Source: PGZG01 sp040235405
GTDB taxonomy: Bacteria > Pseudomonadota > Gammaproteobacteria > Pseudomonadales > Alcanivoracaceae
Length of the DNA: 36,114 nucleotides
NCBI GenBank assembly: GCA_040235405.1
Contig: JBECKT010000122.1
Coordinates: forward strand, 1 to 36,114
Direction of reading: 5' to 3'
The notes under the pieces are model-generated. The model was not told the DNA's origin. It saw nothing but the letters and a program-made list of their open reading frames with translations, and ran no database searches. The translations under genes were made by a program, and so were the position numbers. Positions 16,932-25,915 of this stretch are shown here, piece after piece; the stretch's first letter is position 1, and each line of letters begins with the position of its first letter.

Positions 16932-17528
16932 GTGCGCCGGCTCTGGCTTGCCTCTGCTTCTCCACGTCGTGCCCGGTTACTGGCATCCATCGGTGTCCAT
17001 GCGAGCCTGTTGCCAGCGCCTGAGATTGACGAGCAGCCGCTGGCGGGGGAGACGCCGCTTGCTTATGTCACCCGGCTGGCCGCCGCCAAAGCCAGGGTGG
17101 GTTGGGCCAGATTACCCGCAGGGCAGCACTCTCAGGCGGCGGTGCTCGGTGCCGATACCGCCGTGGTGCTGGGAGAGCGCATTCTTGGCAAGCCGTCTGA
17201 TCAGGCCGAGGCCCGCGCCATGCTGGCGGACCTGTCTGGTCGAGAACACCGGGTGCTGTCCGCGGTCACACTGATCACTGCGGAAGGTGAACATGCGGAT
17301 GTCAGCGACACGCTGGTACGTTTTGCTAACCTGTCAGCAGCAGATATTGATCGCTACGTGGCAAGCGGCGAGCCTATGGACAAAGCCGGCAGCTATGCTG
17401 TGCAGGGTTTCGCGGCGGTGTTTGTTGAAAAGATTTCCGGAAGCTACAGCGGCGTGGTCGGGTTGCCGCTGGCGGAAACCGGCCGGCTGCTGCGGCAGGC
17501 CGGCGTCAGTATTTGGCAAGCGAGGTAA
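16932..17528 (+). CDS. maf: Maf-like nucleoside triphosphate pyrophosphatase
   Basis: This is a house-cleaning enzyme that hydrolyses dTTP, UTP and modified nucleotides to monophosphates (YhdE subfamily). It has 198 residues. The N-terminal phosphate-binding motif is LASASPRRARLL. The catalytic region is VLGADTAVVLGERILGKP, followed by MLADLSGREHRVLSAV. The C-terminal segment GSYSGVVGLPLAET is conserved. The start is GTG at 16932, one base after the mreD stop. The gene order mreBCD-maf is conserved in Proteobacteria. The next gene is normally rng (RNase G), but here yhdP begins nine bases after the maf stop. Confidence 0.95.
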   Translation: MRRLWLASASPRRARLLASIGVHASLLPAPEIDEQPLAGETPLAYVTRLAAAKARVGWARLPAGQHSQAAVLGADTAVVLGERILGKPSDQAEARAMLADLSGREHRVLSAVTLITAEGEHADVSDTLVRFANLSAADIDRYVASGEPMDKAGSYAVQGFAAVFVEKISGSYSGVVGLPLAETGRLLRQAGVSIWQAR

Positions 17529-17537
17529 CCAGCACCA

Positions 17538-20500
17538 GTGAAACCGGTTCGGATTATCAGTTGGCGCCGCCATTCGGCGGACTGGCTGCGGCAACGCCTC
17601 TGGTGGTTTGCTGCCGGCGGCGTACTGTTGCTGGCGATCTGGGTGGTACTGGCCAGGCAGTTGCTGACCATGCTGCCGGCCTGGCGTGGCGATCTGGAGG
17701 CGCTGGTTGAAGCGCGCATCCAGACGCCGCTGGAAATTGGTCAGCTGTCCGGGCATATGTCCGGTCTCAGCCCGGTGTTTGTTTTCGAGGATGTTCGCCT
17801 GCCTGGCATTGATCCGGCCCGACCGGGCCTGACGCTGGAGCGGGTAGAGCTCACCGTGGATGTGCTGCCCAGTCTGCTGCAGCGGACCCTGCGGGCAAGG
17901 TCATTACTGATCCGCGGTATCGAAGTGCGGATCAATGTTGATGAGCATGGCAATGTCAATCTGGATGGCATTGAAGGGCTTGGCAGTCAGACGGTATCAA
18001 CCAGACCACCGCTTGAGAGCCTGCTCGAGATTCTGTATCGGCAGAAGCGAATCCAGATTGAAAAGGTTCATGGCACCCTGGTGATGACCGGGTTGCCGGA
18101 GCTCGAGGTCGCCAATATCAGCATGGCGATGCTGAGTTCCGGTGAGCGCCATCGTCTGGCGCTGGTGGCGCATACTGCTGCCGACGAGATTGATCTGGAT
18201 ATACGCCTTGATCTGCGCGGCGACGCCTATCATCGCAATCAAATCAATGCCCGCGGCTACGTCAGTGTTGAGCTCAACGGGGTGGAACCCTGGCTGTTGC
18301 CGCACTGGCCGTTTGATCTGCAGCCGGAACAACTGACTGGCGCAGTAAAAGGCTGGCTCGACATTCGTCGCGGCGCTATTCGTCGGGGTGCCCTGCGCAC
18401 TCGTCTTGATGGCCTGACCCTCAGTGGCGGTCCTTTTGCCCGGCCCTGGTCATTTACCCGGCTGGAAGCTGATGCCTTGCTTGAATCCGTCAATGCGGGC
18501 TACCAGCTTGAAGTGGGCCGCATGGTGCTGGCCGACCGGCACGGCAGTTGGCAACCGGGCGCGGTGACACTGGGCTGGAACATGCAGGCCAGGAAAGACT
18601 GGCAGGTGGCGTTCCATGATGTCGATCTGGCGCCTTTCACTGGCCTGCTGCTGCGCATGCCCTGGCGTGATGACGACCAGTGGTTGTCGCTTAGCGCCCG
18701 GCTGGAAGCCCTGCAACCAACCGGCATGTTGCAGCGTCTGTCATTGCGTGGAGTTGAGCGCAGCCTTGGCACCGTATCGACCCGATTCGAGAATGTCTCC
18801 CTGCGCGCTGAAAATCGCCAGCCTGGCGTCAGTGGTCTGAGTGGCTGGTTCAATGGTGGTGCCGAGGGCGGCTTTGGCCGTCTTGACAGTCCGGCACTGA
18901 CCCTGGATATGCCGGCACAGTTTCGACAGCCGTTGTCCGGTGCGCTGGACGGGGCGTTCCGCTGGCGCTACCACGGCGACCTGCTTGAGGTGCATACCGG
19001 GTGGCTGAGCGTCAGAAATCCGGATGCCAAGGCGCGGCTGCTGGCCGGCCTGCGCTGGCGTCGTGAACAGCCCCCGGAGTTGACACTGGTCGCCGCCCTG
19101 ACCGAGGGCAAGGTGCAGGGCGCGGCCAACTATATACCGCGTGCCAGGCTGTCTGCGGCGGCGGCCGACTGGCTTGACAATGCGTTCGTTGGCGGCATGG
19201 TCGATCTTGGCCTGTTTCTGTACGAGGGGCCGGTGACAATTGATCCGGCCCGGCAGCAGGACCGCACCCTGCAGATGCTGTACGTCGGCGATGACCTGAC
19301 CCTGAGATTCTTGCCCGAATGGCCGCTGCTTACCAATGTCAGCGCGTCAGTGTTGGTCGATGGTCGGCATATCAGCGGCCGGGATGTCAGCGCCGGGTTG
19401 ATGGGTTCGACCCTGCGCGCCGGCACTGTCGACATTCCGTCGCGCCAGGATGACGAAGCGCCGCGGCTGATTGTCTCCGGCCAGCTCAGTGGCCCTGCGC
19501 AAAGTATCGGCACCCTGTTGCAGGATACGCCGCTGGCGGCGCAGATGCCGGCCGAGCTGAACGAATGGCAGATTACCGCCGGCGAATATCAGGGCCATAT
19601 CCTGCTGCACTGGCCGCTTGCCGCAGAGCAGGACGGTGCACTGGTGCTGGCGCGCGGGCAGATCGCCGGTGCCGCCGCCGATTCTGAAGCGCGCCGTCTG
19701 GCACTGACTGACCTGACCAGTGAATTCTCCTTCGATCTGAATCAGGGTATGACCCTGCCGGCGTTCAGCGCCCGCCTGCTTGATCAACCGGTGACCGGCA
19801 GCGTTACCACCAGTGCCGGGGTCACCCGGGTCAACTGGCAGGGCAGCACCAATATGAAGACGGTGCGTAACTGGTTGCAACTGGATTGGCTGAAGCCGGC
19901 CAGTGGTGCGTTCAATTATGTCGGTGAGCTGGCGCTGCCCTGGCGGCGGGCTGGCGATGTGAGTTTGCGGGCAGAGTCGGCGCTGGAACAGCTGGTGGTA
20001 AATCTGCCTGCGCCGCTGGATAAGGCGGCCGGTAAGGCCGCGCCCTTGCGAATCGAGCTGACTGCTAGCGAGGCGGGCACAGATCTGGCGGTGCGCTACC
20101 AGAAATGGCTGGCTGCCAGGGTGCTGCTGGATGACGGTGAACTGCAGGCTGGCCGAATCCGTCTCGGTGGTGGCGCCGCGCTGCGACCGGATCGGGACGG
20201 CCTGACCGTCGAAGGCACGCTGCCATCGCTGGTGCTGGCGGATTGGGCCGATGTGCTCGGCAGCGATTCGGGTGGCGGCGGGGACTGGCCGACAGTCAAT
20301 CTGGATATTGGTCGTCTGGACCTGTTCGGCTTTCCGGTGACCGATGTTCAGGTGTCCGGGCAACCACAGGATGGTGGCTGGCGTGTGGCGGTCGAAGCGC
20401 CGACACTGGCCGGCACACTGGAAGTCCCGGACGGCTATCGTCAGCGCGGCGACACGCCGATGGTGCTGGTGGCAGACCGGGCTGTGCTGGTCAGCGGGCC

Positions 20501-21359
20501 GTCATCGTCATCCGACGATCTGTCGCCGCTTTCCCTGCCGGTCATGGATGTGAAGATCGATTCAATGGTGCTGGATGAACAGGACATGGGGCGTTGGCAA
20601 TTTGCCTTGCGCCCGGTCAGCAAGGGCATTGCGCTGGAAGAGCTTGATGCATTCTGGCGCAGCACTGCGATTCGCGGCCGGCTGCTCTGGACCACGGACG
20701 ACAAGCAAAGCCGCAGTCAGTTTATTGGCAGCCTCGACAGCAAGAATCTGGCTCGTAGCCTGCGCCAGTGGGAGCTTGAGCCCTTTATCGAAAGCGACGA
20801 CGCCCGTGCCGTGCTCGATGTCCACTGGTCGGGCCTGCCCACCGACATGAGCTACCTGACCCTGCAGGGACAGGCCTCGGTGGCGATTGGTCCGGGGCGG
20901 TTTCCGAAAACCGATTCAAAAACCTCGGCGCTGCGCGTGCTTGGTGTTTTCAACCTGGCGACGGTCAGCCGCCGTTTGCGTCTGGATTTTACCGACCTGT
21001 ACAAGAAGGGGTTGTCTTTCGAGGAAATCAGTGGCGATTTCAACATTGATCGCAGCCTGGTCGCCACCAGCAACCTGCAGATCAAATCGCCTTCGGCGGA
21101 GCTGCGTCTGCGCGGTGAAACGGACATCGAAGCGGAAACGCTGGATCACTACATGGAAGTGACCCTGCCTGTTTCTTCCAATCTTTATGTCGGTTGCCTT
21201 GCCGGCCCGGCTGCCTGTGCCGGCATTTTCGTGGTGGAGCGATTGTGGGGCGACCGGTTGGAAAAAATGACCTCGCTGGGCTACCGCGTTACCGGTAGCT
21301 GGGATGAACCGAAAGTAGAGGAAGCGCAGGGCATGTTTGAGCGCAGGCGCGGCGAATGA
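17538..21359 (+). CDS. yhdP: AsmA-like envelope protein YhdP
   Basis: This is a very large (1273 residues) inner-membrane-anchored periplasmic protein. Known work places YhdP with TamB and YdbH in carrying phospholipids to the outer membrane. One N-terminal transmembrane helix (about 23-45, WWFAAGGVLLLAIWVVLA) is followed by long beta-rich repeats that are expected to form a hydrophobic groove. The C-terminal AsmA-like stretch ends with the cluster CLAGPAACAGIFVVERLWGD and then YRVTGSWDEPKVE, which is diagnostic for the family. The start is GTG at 17538, with GAGG about 12 bases upstream. The stop overlaps the next gene as ATGA. The usual rng between maf and yhdP is absent. Confidence 0.95.
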   Translation: MKPVRIISWRRHSADWLRQRLWWFAAGGVLLLAIWVVLARQLLTMLPAWRGDLEALVEARIQTPLEIGQLSGHMSGLSPVFVFEDVRLPGIDPARPGLTLERVELTVDVLPSLLQRTLRARSLLIRGIEVRINVDEHGNVNLDGIEGLGSQTVSTRPPLESLLEILYRQKRIQIEKVHGTLVMTGLPELEVANISMAMLSSGERHRLALVAHTAADEIDLDIRLDLRGDAYHRNQINARGYVSVELNGVEPWLLPHWPFDLQPEQLTGAVKGWLDIRRGAIRRGALRTRLDGLTLSGGPFARPWSFTRLEADALLESVNAGYQLEVGRMVLADRHGSWQPGAVTLGWNMQARKDWQVAFHDVDLAPFTGLLLRMPWRDDDQWLSLSARLEALQPTGMLQRLSLRGVERSLGTVSTRFENVSLRAENRQPGVSGLSGWFNGGAEGGFGRLDSPALTLDMPAQFRQPLSGALDGAFRWRYHGDLLEVHTGWLSVRNPDAKARLLAGLRWRREQPPELTLVAALTEGKVQGAANYIPRARLSAAAADWLDNAFVGGMVDLGLFLYEGPVTIDPARQQDRTLQMLYVGDDLTLRFLPEWPLLTNVSASVLVDGRHISGRDVSAGLMGSTLRAGTVDIPSRQDDEAPRLIVSGQLSGPAQSIGTLLQDTPLAAQMPAELNEWQITAGEYQGHILLHWPLAAEQDGALVLARGQIAGAAADSEARRLALTDLTSEFSFDLNQGMTLPAFSARLLDQPVTGSVTTSAGVTRVNWQGSTNMKTVRNWLQLDWLKPASGAFNYVGELALPWRRAGDVSLRAESALEQLVVNLPAPLDKAAGKAAPLRIELTASEAGTDLAVRYQKWLAARVLLDDGELQAGRIRLGGGAALRPDRDGLTVEGTLPSLVLADWADVLGSDSGGGGDWPTVNLDIGRLDLFGFPVTDVQVSGQPQDGGWRVAVEAPTLAGTLEVPDGYRQRGDTPMVLVADRAVLVSGPSSSSDDLSPLSLPVMDVKIDSMVLDEQDMGRWQFALRPVSKGIALEELDAFWRSTAIRGRLLWTTDDKQSRSQFIGSLDSKNLARSLRQWELEPFIESDDARAVLDVHWSGLPTDMSYLTLQGQASVAIGPGRFPKTDSKTSALRVLGVFNLATVSRRLRLDFTDLYKKGLSFEEISGDFNIDRSLVATSNLQIKSPSAELRLRGETDIEAETLDHYMEVTLPVSSNLYVGCLAGPAACAGIFVVERLWGDRLEKMTSLGYRVTGSWDEPKVEEAQGMFERRRGE

Positions 21360-22201
21360 AAATTGCCGGCATCCAGTATTGTGCAGTGGCCGACTGGCGC
21401 AGCAACCTTGCCAGTCTTGAAAGCCTGCTTGATCAGGTCGGATTTATGGCGCCGGACGTGCTGGTGCTGCCGGAAAATGTTTTCAGTCAGGGCGGCGATT
21501 ACCGCGCCATGGCCGAGCAGCACGGTGACGAATTACTCGGCTGGTTGGCGGATACGGCACAAAGGCTGGGTGTCTGGCTGATCGCCGGCAGTGTGCCGTT
21601 GGCCACCCGTATTGATGGCAGTGCCGTGCCGGCGCCACGGGTGCGGGCTGCGCAACTGGTGTTTTCTCCCCAGGGGCAGCAAGCTGCCCGCTATGACAAG
21701 TTGCATCTGTTTGACGTTGACGTCGATGACGCCCACGGTCGCTATACTGAATCGACCCGGTTTGAGCCGGGCGATGCAGTGGTACTGACGAACATCAATG
21801 GCATCAGTACAGGCCTGATGATCTGTTATGACCTGCGCTTTCCGCGCCTTGCCCAGCGCCTGCGCGATCGTGGCGCCGAGTTGCTCGTCTATCCGAGTGC
21901 ATTTACCGAAACCACCGGCCGCGCACACTGGGAGTTACTGCTGCGAGCGCGGGCGGTGGAAAACGGTTGCTATGTGCTTGGCGTGAATCAGTGTGGTTGG
22001 CACAGCGCAACGCGGCAGAGCTATGGTCACAGCATGCTGGTAGACCCATGGGGTCAGATAGTAAACAGCCTCGGTGCGGACAGCGGCGTACTGATGACTG
22101 AATTGAACATGGACATACTGCACGATATTCGCCGGCGTTTGCCGGTCCACGATCACCAGCGACTTCAAGTCAGCCTTGGGGATGATTTACGTGAACTCTG
22201 A
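21356..22201 (+). CDS. Nitrilase-superfamily carbon-nitrogen hydrolase (NIT1-like)
   Basis: This cytosolic amidase has 281 residues. The Glu-Lys-Cys triad is clear: Glu40 in VLPENVF, Lys115 in RYDKLHLFDVDV and Cys157 in GLMICYDLRFP. The DKLHLFDVDV form is typical of the NIT1/YbeM branch, whose characterised members hydrolyse deaminated glutathione, a metabolite repair reaction; that substrate is inferred from family only. The ATG overlaps the yhdP stop (ATGA), and the 3' end overlaps the tldD start by 11 bases. Pseudomonas-type genomes have the same yhdP-nitrilase-tldD order. Confidence 0.93.
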   Translation: MKIAGIQYCAVADWRSNLASLESLLDQVGFMAPDVLVLPENVFSQGGDYRAMAEQHGDELLGWLADTAQRLGVWLIAGSVPLATRIDGSAVPAPRVRAAQLVFSPQGQQAARYDKLHLFDVDVDDAHGRYTESTRFEPGDAVVLTNINGISTGLMICYDLRFPRLAQRLRDRGAELLVYPSAFTETTGRAHWELLLRARAVENGCYVLGVNQCGWHSATRQSYGHSMLVDPWGQIVNSLGADSGVLMTELNMDILHDIRRRLPVHDHQRLQVSLGDDLREL

Positions 22202-23648
22202 TTTGCTTACTCCGGATCGACTGAACATTGCCAGCCAGACCCTGCTGCACCCGGCCGGCCTCGACACCGACCTGCTCGCTACATTGCTCGGCGATATCAG
22301 TGGCCCCGGTGTCGACTATGCCGACCTGTATTTCCAGCACAGCGAACATGAGTCATGGGCGCTGGAAAACGGCATTGTCCGCGAAGCCTCCTACAATCTG
22401 GAACATGGCGTCGGCGCCCGGGTAGTCAGCGGCGACAAGACCGGCTTTGCCTACAGCGATGATCTGTCCGCGCCGAGTCTGCGCGATGCCATGGGCGCCG
22501 CCCGTGCCATTGTCCGGCAGGGCGCCGACGGCAAACGCCTGCGCCTTGGCGCCAGTCATCATGGTGCCCTGTACCACGGACATAATCCGATCACCCAATG
22601 GGAGTCGGCGCGCAAGGTCAGCTTTCTGCAGCAACTTGATCAGCTGGCGCGATCAATTGATTCGGCGGTCAGCGAAGTCACGGTCAGTCTCAGCGCTGTG
22701 CACGACAGCATATTGGTGGCAGCCAGCGACGGCACGCTGGCGGCGGATGTGCGGCCACTGGTGCGACTTAATGTGTCGGTGATTGCTTCGCGCAATGGCC
22801 GGCGTGAACGTGGCAGTGCTGGCGGCGGTGGCCGTCTCGGCTTTGACTGGCTGGCGCAGTCCGGTCGCGCCGAAGAATGGGTCCGCGATGCGGTGCGTCA
22901 GGCGCTGGTGAATCTGGAGGCGATTGCCGCGCCGGCCGGCAGCATGCCGGTGGTGCTCGGCCCGGGCTGGCCCGGCGTGTTGTTGCATGAAGCCGTTGGT
23001 CATGGTCTTGAAGGCGACTTCAATCGCAAAGGTACCTCGATGTTCGCCAAACGTATGGGCGAACAGGTGGCCTCATCGGTGTGTACGGTGGTGGACGACG
23101 GCACCCTGCCGGAGCGGCGCGGCTCACTGAATATTGATGATGAAGGCACGCCGACCGGCTGCACCACGCTGATCGAAAATGGCAAGCTGGTCGGTTACAT
23201 GCAGGACAAGATGAATGCACGGTTGATGGGGGTGGCACCTACCGGCAACGGCCGGCGCGAATCCTACGCGCACCTGCCGATGCCACGCATGACCAACACC
23301 TATATGCTGGCCGGCAAACATGATCCGGCGGAAATCATTGCCTCGCTGGATCGCGGTATTTATGCGGTCAACATGGGCGGTGGCTCGGTCGATATCACCT
23401 CCGGGCGTTTCGTGTTTTCCACCAGCGAAGCCTACCTGGTTGAAAAGGGAAAAATTGTCGCGCCGGTGAAAGGCGCCACGCTGATTGGCAGCGGCGCTGA
23501 AGTGATGCAGAAGATCAGCATGGTCGGTAATAATCTGGCGCTGGATAGCGGCGTCGGCGTGTGCGGCAAGGATGGCCAATCGGTGCCGGTCGGTGTCGGC
23601 CAGCCGACGCTGCGGGTGGACGCACTGACGGTGGGCGGCACCGCCTGA
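22191..23648 (+). CDS. tldD: TldD metalloprotease subunit
   Basis: TldD is the metal-binding subunit of the TldD/TldE (PmbA) heterodimeric protease, which degrades unfolded peptides and processes microcin B17 or CcdA in E. coli. It has 485 residues. The zinc motif HEAVGHGLEGD (HExxxH at about 266-271) is intact, as are the Gly-rich segments NMGGGSVDITSG and GNNLALDSGVGVCGKDGQ near the C terminus. I chose the GTG at 22191 because GGGGAT lies seven bases before it. An ATG at 22182 (three residues longer) is possible but has its start inside that motif. It is part of the mreBCD...tldD block; its partner pmbA lies beyond the divergent yjgA. Confidence 0.95.
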   Translation: MNSDLLTPDRLNIASQTLLHPAGLDTDLLATLLGDISGPGVDYADLYFQHSEHESWALENGIVREASYNLEHGVGARVVSGDKTGFAYSDDLSAPSLRDAMGAARAIVRQGADGKRLRLGASHHGALYHGHNPITQWESARKVSFLQQLDQLARSIDSAVSEVTVSLSAVHDSILVAASDGTLAADVRPLVRLNVSVIASRNGRRERGSAGGGGRLGFDWLAQSGRAEEWVRDAVRQALVNLEAIAAPAGSMPVVLGPGWPGVLLHEAVGHGLEGDFNRKGTSMFAKRMGEQVASSVCTVVDDGTLPERRGSLNIDDEGTPTGCTTLIENGKLVGYMQDKMNARLMGVAPTGNGRRESYAHLPMPRMTNTYMLAGKHDPAEIIASLDRGIYAVNMGGGSVDITSGRFVFSTSEAYLVEKGKIVAPVKGATLIGSGAEVMQKISMVGNNLALDSGVGVCGKDGQSVPVGVGQPTLRVDALTVGGTA

Positions 23649-23677
23649 TTGCAGGGGAGGGCTAATGTTGCAGGAGT

Positions 23678-23718
23678 CCTCGATCGAGGGCGATCGATTT
23701 TCGCGGCTGATCAGCCGC
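23678..23718. repeat. Pair of perfect palindromes between convergent tldD and yjgA
   Basis: CCTCGATCGAGG (23678-23689) and GCGGCTGATCAGCCGC (23703-23718) are perfect palindromes of 12 and 16 bases in the 83-base gap between two convergent genes. A second CGATCG copy lies at about 23691-23696. Neither is followed by a usable T-run. They could form RNA hairpins that stabilise or process both transcripts, or be protein binding sites. Confidence 0.5.
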
Positions 23719-23731
23719 TCCTACGCAGACA

Positions 23732-24262
23732 TTACATCAGGCAAGTGCGCTCCAGATCATTCAGGTATCCGGACAGTTTTTTCCGTTCGCGGCGATATTT
23801 TTCCTGGGCCGCCTGCTCCGCGTCGCGATCGACTCGGGCGCCGAGCACATTGCGGCACAGGTTACGCAGCATCTGCCGGTCCGTTTTGCTGTAGCGCGCC
23901 ATCATTTCATCGATCAGGGCATCTACCGCTCTGGTATCCGGCAGCTCAACCAGACGCTCCTGCCAGTCCAGCAGCCAGCGCTGGCGTTGCGGATTCTTCA
24001 TTTCTATCAGTGCCGGAATTACCCGCTGGCTTTGCTCGTCGCGCATCAGCTTGCCGACATACTGGGCATGGCGACGACGCGCCTCGTGGGCAGTGATCCG
24101 GCGTGATTCCTCTATGGCACGCAGCAGCTCACCGTCCAGTGGCAGCCGGGCGAGGTCGTGGGGTTTCAGTGCCATCAGTTGCAGGCCATACTCCTGCAGC
24201 TGTTCCATTTCCTTCTTGAGAGCGGTTTTGCTCGGCAATTCGTCGTCGCTATACTGCTCCAC
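23732..24262 (-). CDS. yjgA: Ribosome-associated assembly factor DarP/YjgA (DUF615)
   Basis: This is a small, highly charged helical protein; E. coli YjgA (DarP) binds late 50S ribosomal precursors. It has 176 residues, close to the E. coli length. The DUF615 features are visible: PSKTALKKEMEQLQEYG, ARRRHAQYVGKLMRDE, and the C-terminal RQMLRNLCRN. I chose the GTG at 24262, with GGGAG at good spacing upstream, giving MEQYSDDELPSK. A longer frame would overlap pmbA. The start is only 24 bases from the divergent pmbA start. Lying between tldD and pmbA is the known conserved position. Confidence 0.93.
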   Translation of the reverse strand: MEQYSDDELPSKTALKKEMEQLQEYGLQLMALKPHDLARLPLDGELLRAIEESRRITAHEARRRHAQYVGKLMRDEQSQRVIPALIEMKNPQRQRWLLDWQERLVELPDTRAVDALIDEMMARYSKTDRQMLRNLCRNVLGARVDRDAEQAAQEKYRRERKKLSGYLNDLERTCLM

Positions 24263-24286
24263 CGTGACTCCCGCCCTGAGGTTTTG

Positions 24287-25645
24287 ATGACTGATCGTGA
24301 CATTGTACAGCGCCCGCTCGATCCGGGCGCGCTGCAAAATCTGCAGGAACGTGCCAGTCGGGTGCTGGAGGAGGCAAAAAAGGCCGGTGCCAGTGACGCC
24401 GAGGTCGGCATCAGTGTCAGTCAGGGCCTGTCGGTGTCAGTGCGCATGGACGAGGTCGAGACGCTGGAATTCCATCGCGACCGTGGTATCTCGGTCACCG
24501 TGTACATCGGCCAGCAGAAGGGTACCGCCAGCAGCAGCGACGATTCCGACGACAGCATTCGCGCCACTGTGGCGGCGGCCTGCGCCATTGCCCGCCACAC
24601 CGGCGCCGACCCCTGTGCCGGGCTGGCCGACGAAAGCCAGCTGGCCCGCGAGTTTCCGGATCTTGATCTGTATCACCCCTGGCCGTTGTCACCGGCCGAG
24701 GCCATTGAGCAGGCCCGTGCCTGTGAGCGGGCCGGACGCAATGATCCGCGTATCGTCAATTCCGAAGGGGCATCCCTGAGCAGTGGCAGCGGACTGCGGG
24801 TCTATGCCACCTCGCGCGGCTTTATGGCCGGTTACCCGTCGAGTCATCACAGCCGCTCCTGCGTACTGGTGGCCGAGCAGGATGGCGCCATGCAGCGCGA
24901 TTACTGGTATGACAGTCGTCGCGATGCGGCCCGCCTGCAAAGTGCGGAAGCCATTGGTGATGAAGCCAGACGCAGAACTCTGGCACGGCTCGGCGCCAGC
25001 CGCCCGGCCACCGGCGATATGCCGGTGTTGTTCTCGCCGCGCACTGCGGCCTCCCTGCTTGGTCATTTTGCCTCGGCGATCAGCGGCGGCGCCCTGTACC
25101 GCAATTCCTCATTTCTGCAAGATGCGCTCGGCGACGCCCTGTTTCCGTCCTGGGTGCGCATTCATGAACAGCCGCACCTGCCCGGCATGACCGGCTCGGC
25201 GGCCTGGGATTCGGACGGCCTGCCGACTCGGGCGCAGGATTTTGTTGGTGACGGGGTGCTTAAGGGTTATGCGCTGGGATTGTATGCGGCGCGCCGGCTG
25301 CAGCTGGCACCGACCGGCAACGGCGGTGGCCCGCATAACCTTGTCATCGACCACAGCGGCGAGGACCTGCCAGCGCTCCTGAAAAAAATGGGCCGGGGCA
25401 TTCTGATTACCGAAGTGATGGGGCCGGGCGTGAATATCGTCAGCGGCGATTACAGTCGCGGCGCGGCCGGCTTTATGGTCGAGAATGGCGAGGTCACCGC
25501 GCCACTGGAAGAGTTCACTATTGCCGGCCATCTGCGCGAGATCTTTGCCGCAGTGCAGGGTGCCGGTACGGATATCGATGATCGCGGCAATATTCACTGT
25601 GGCTCGTTACTGGTTGGCAATATTCGCGTTGCCGGTGCCGGTTGA
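24287..25645 (+). CDS. pmbA: PmbA/TldE protease subunit
   Basis: PmbA is the partner of TldD in the heterodimeric protease. It shares the fold but lacks the HExxxH zinc motif, as seen here. It has 452 residues, like E. coli PmbA (450). Conserved segments include GISVTVYIGQQKGTASS, NSSFLQDALGDALFP, LPTRAQDF and, near the end, GVNIVSGDYSRGAAGF. The start ATG at 24287 has GAGG six bases upstream; an upstream frame into yjgA adds 43 unrelated residues. Its TGA directly abuts the stop of the convergent npr gene, with no base in between. Confidence 0.95.
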   Translation: MTDRDIVQRPLDPGALQNLQERASRVLEEAKKAGASDAEVGISVSQGLSVSVRMDEVETLEFHRDRGISVTVYIGQQKGTASSSDDSDDSIRATVAAACAIARHTGADPCAGLADESQLAREFPDLDLYHPWPLSPAEAIEQARACERAGRNDPRIVNSEGASLSSGSGLRVYATSRGFMAGYPSSHHSRSCVLVAEQDGAMQRDYWYDSRRDAARLQSAEAIGDEARRRTLARLGASRPATGDMPVLFSPRTAASLLGHFASAISGGALYRNSSFLQDALGDALFPSWVRIHEQPHLPGMTGSAAWDSDGLPTRAQDFVGDGVLKGYALGLYAARRLQLAPTGNGGGPHNLVIDHSGEDLPALLKKMGRGILITEVMGPGVNIVSGDYSRGAAGFMVENGEVTAPLEEFTIAGHLREIFAAVQGAGTDIDDRGNIHCGSLLVGNIRVAGAG

Positions 25646-25915
25646 TCAGTCTTCCTCGTCAAAACGGCGGGCGAACAGCTCGCTGATTTCGGCCAGTGCT
25701 TCGTCCGCCTGCGGGCCACTGGCCTCTACTTCCACCACGCTACCCCTGGCTGCCGCCAGCATCAGCAGCGCCATGATGTTGCGGGCGTCTACTTCGCGGC
25801 CGTCCTTGCGTACTTTGATGCTGGCATCGTGACGGCTGGCAACGGCAACTACCTTGGCGGCGGCACGGGCGTGCAGGCCAAGCCGGTTGATCACGGTCAG
25901 TTCCGTCCGGGCCAT
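25646..25915 (-). CDS. npr: Nitrogen-PTS phosphocarrier protein NPr (HPr family)
   Basis: This is a small phosphocarrier that passes phosphate from EI-Ntr (PtsP) to IIA-Ntr (PtsN). It has 89 residues. His15 in NRLGLHARAAAK is the phosphorylation site. The start is the ATG at 25915, which gives MARTELTV and overlaps the rapZ stop as TAATG. A start nine codons upstream inside rapZ is unlikely. It is the last gene of the kdsD-rpoN-rapZ operon; no terminator fits between it and convergent pmbA. Confidence 0.95.
   Translation of the reverse strand: MARTELTVINRLGLHARAAAKVVAVASRHDASIKVRKDGREVDARNIMALLMLAAARGSVVEVEASGPQADEALAEISELFARRFDEED

Noticed and set aside
19347..20363. 338-residue open frame antisense to yhdP
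   Set aside because: The composition is that of a shadow frame, and the sense frame is continuous and family-matching.
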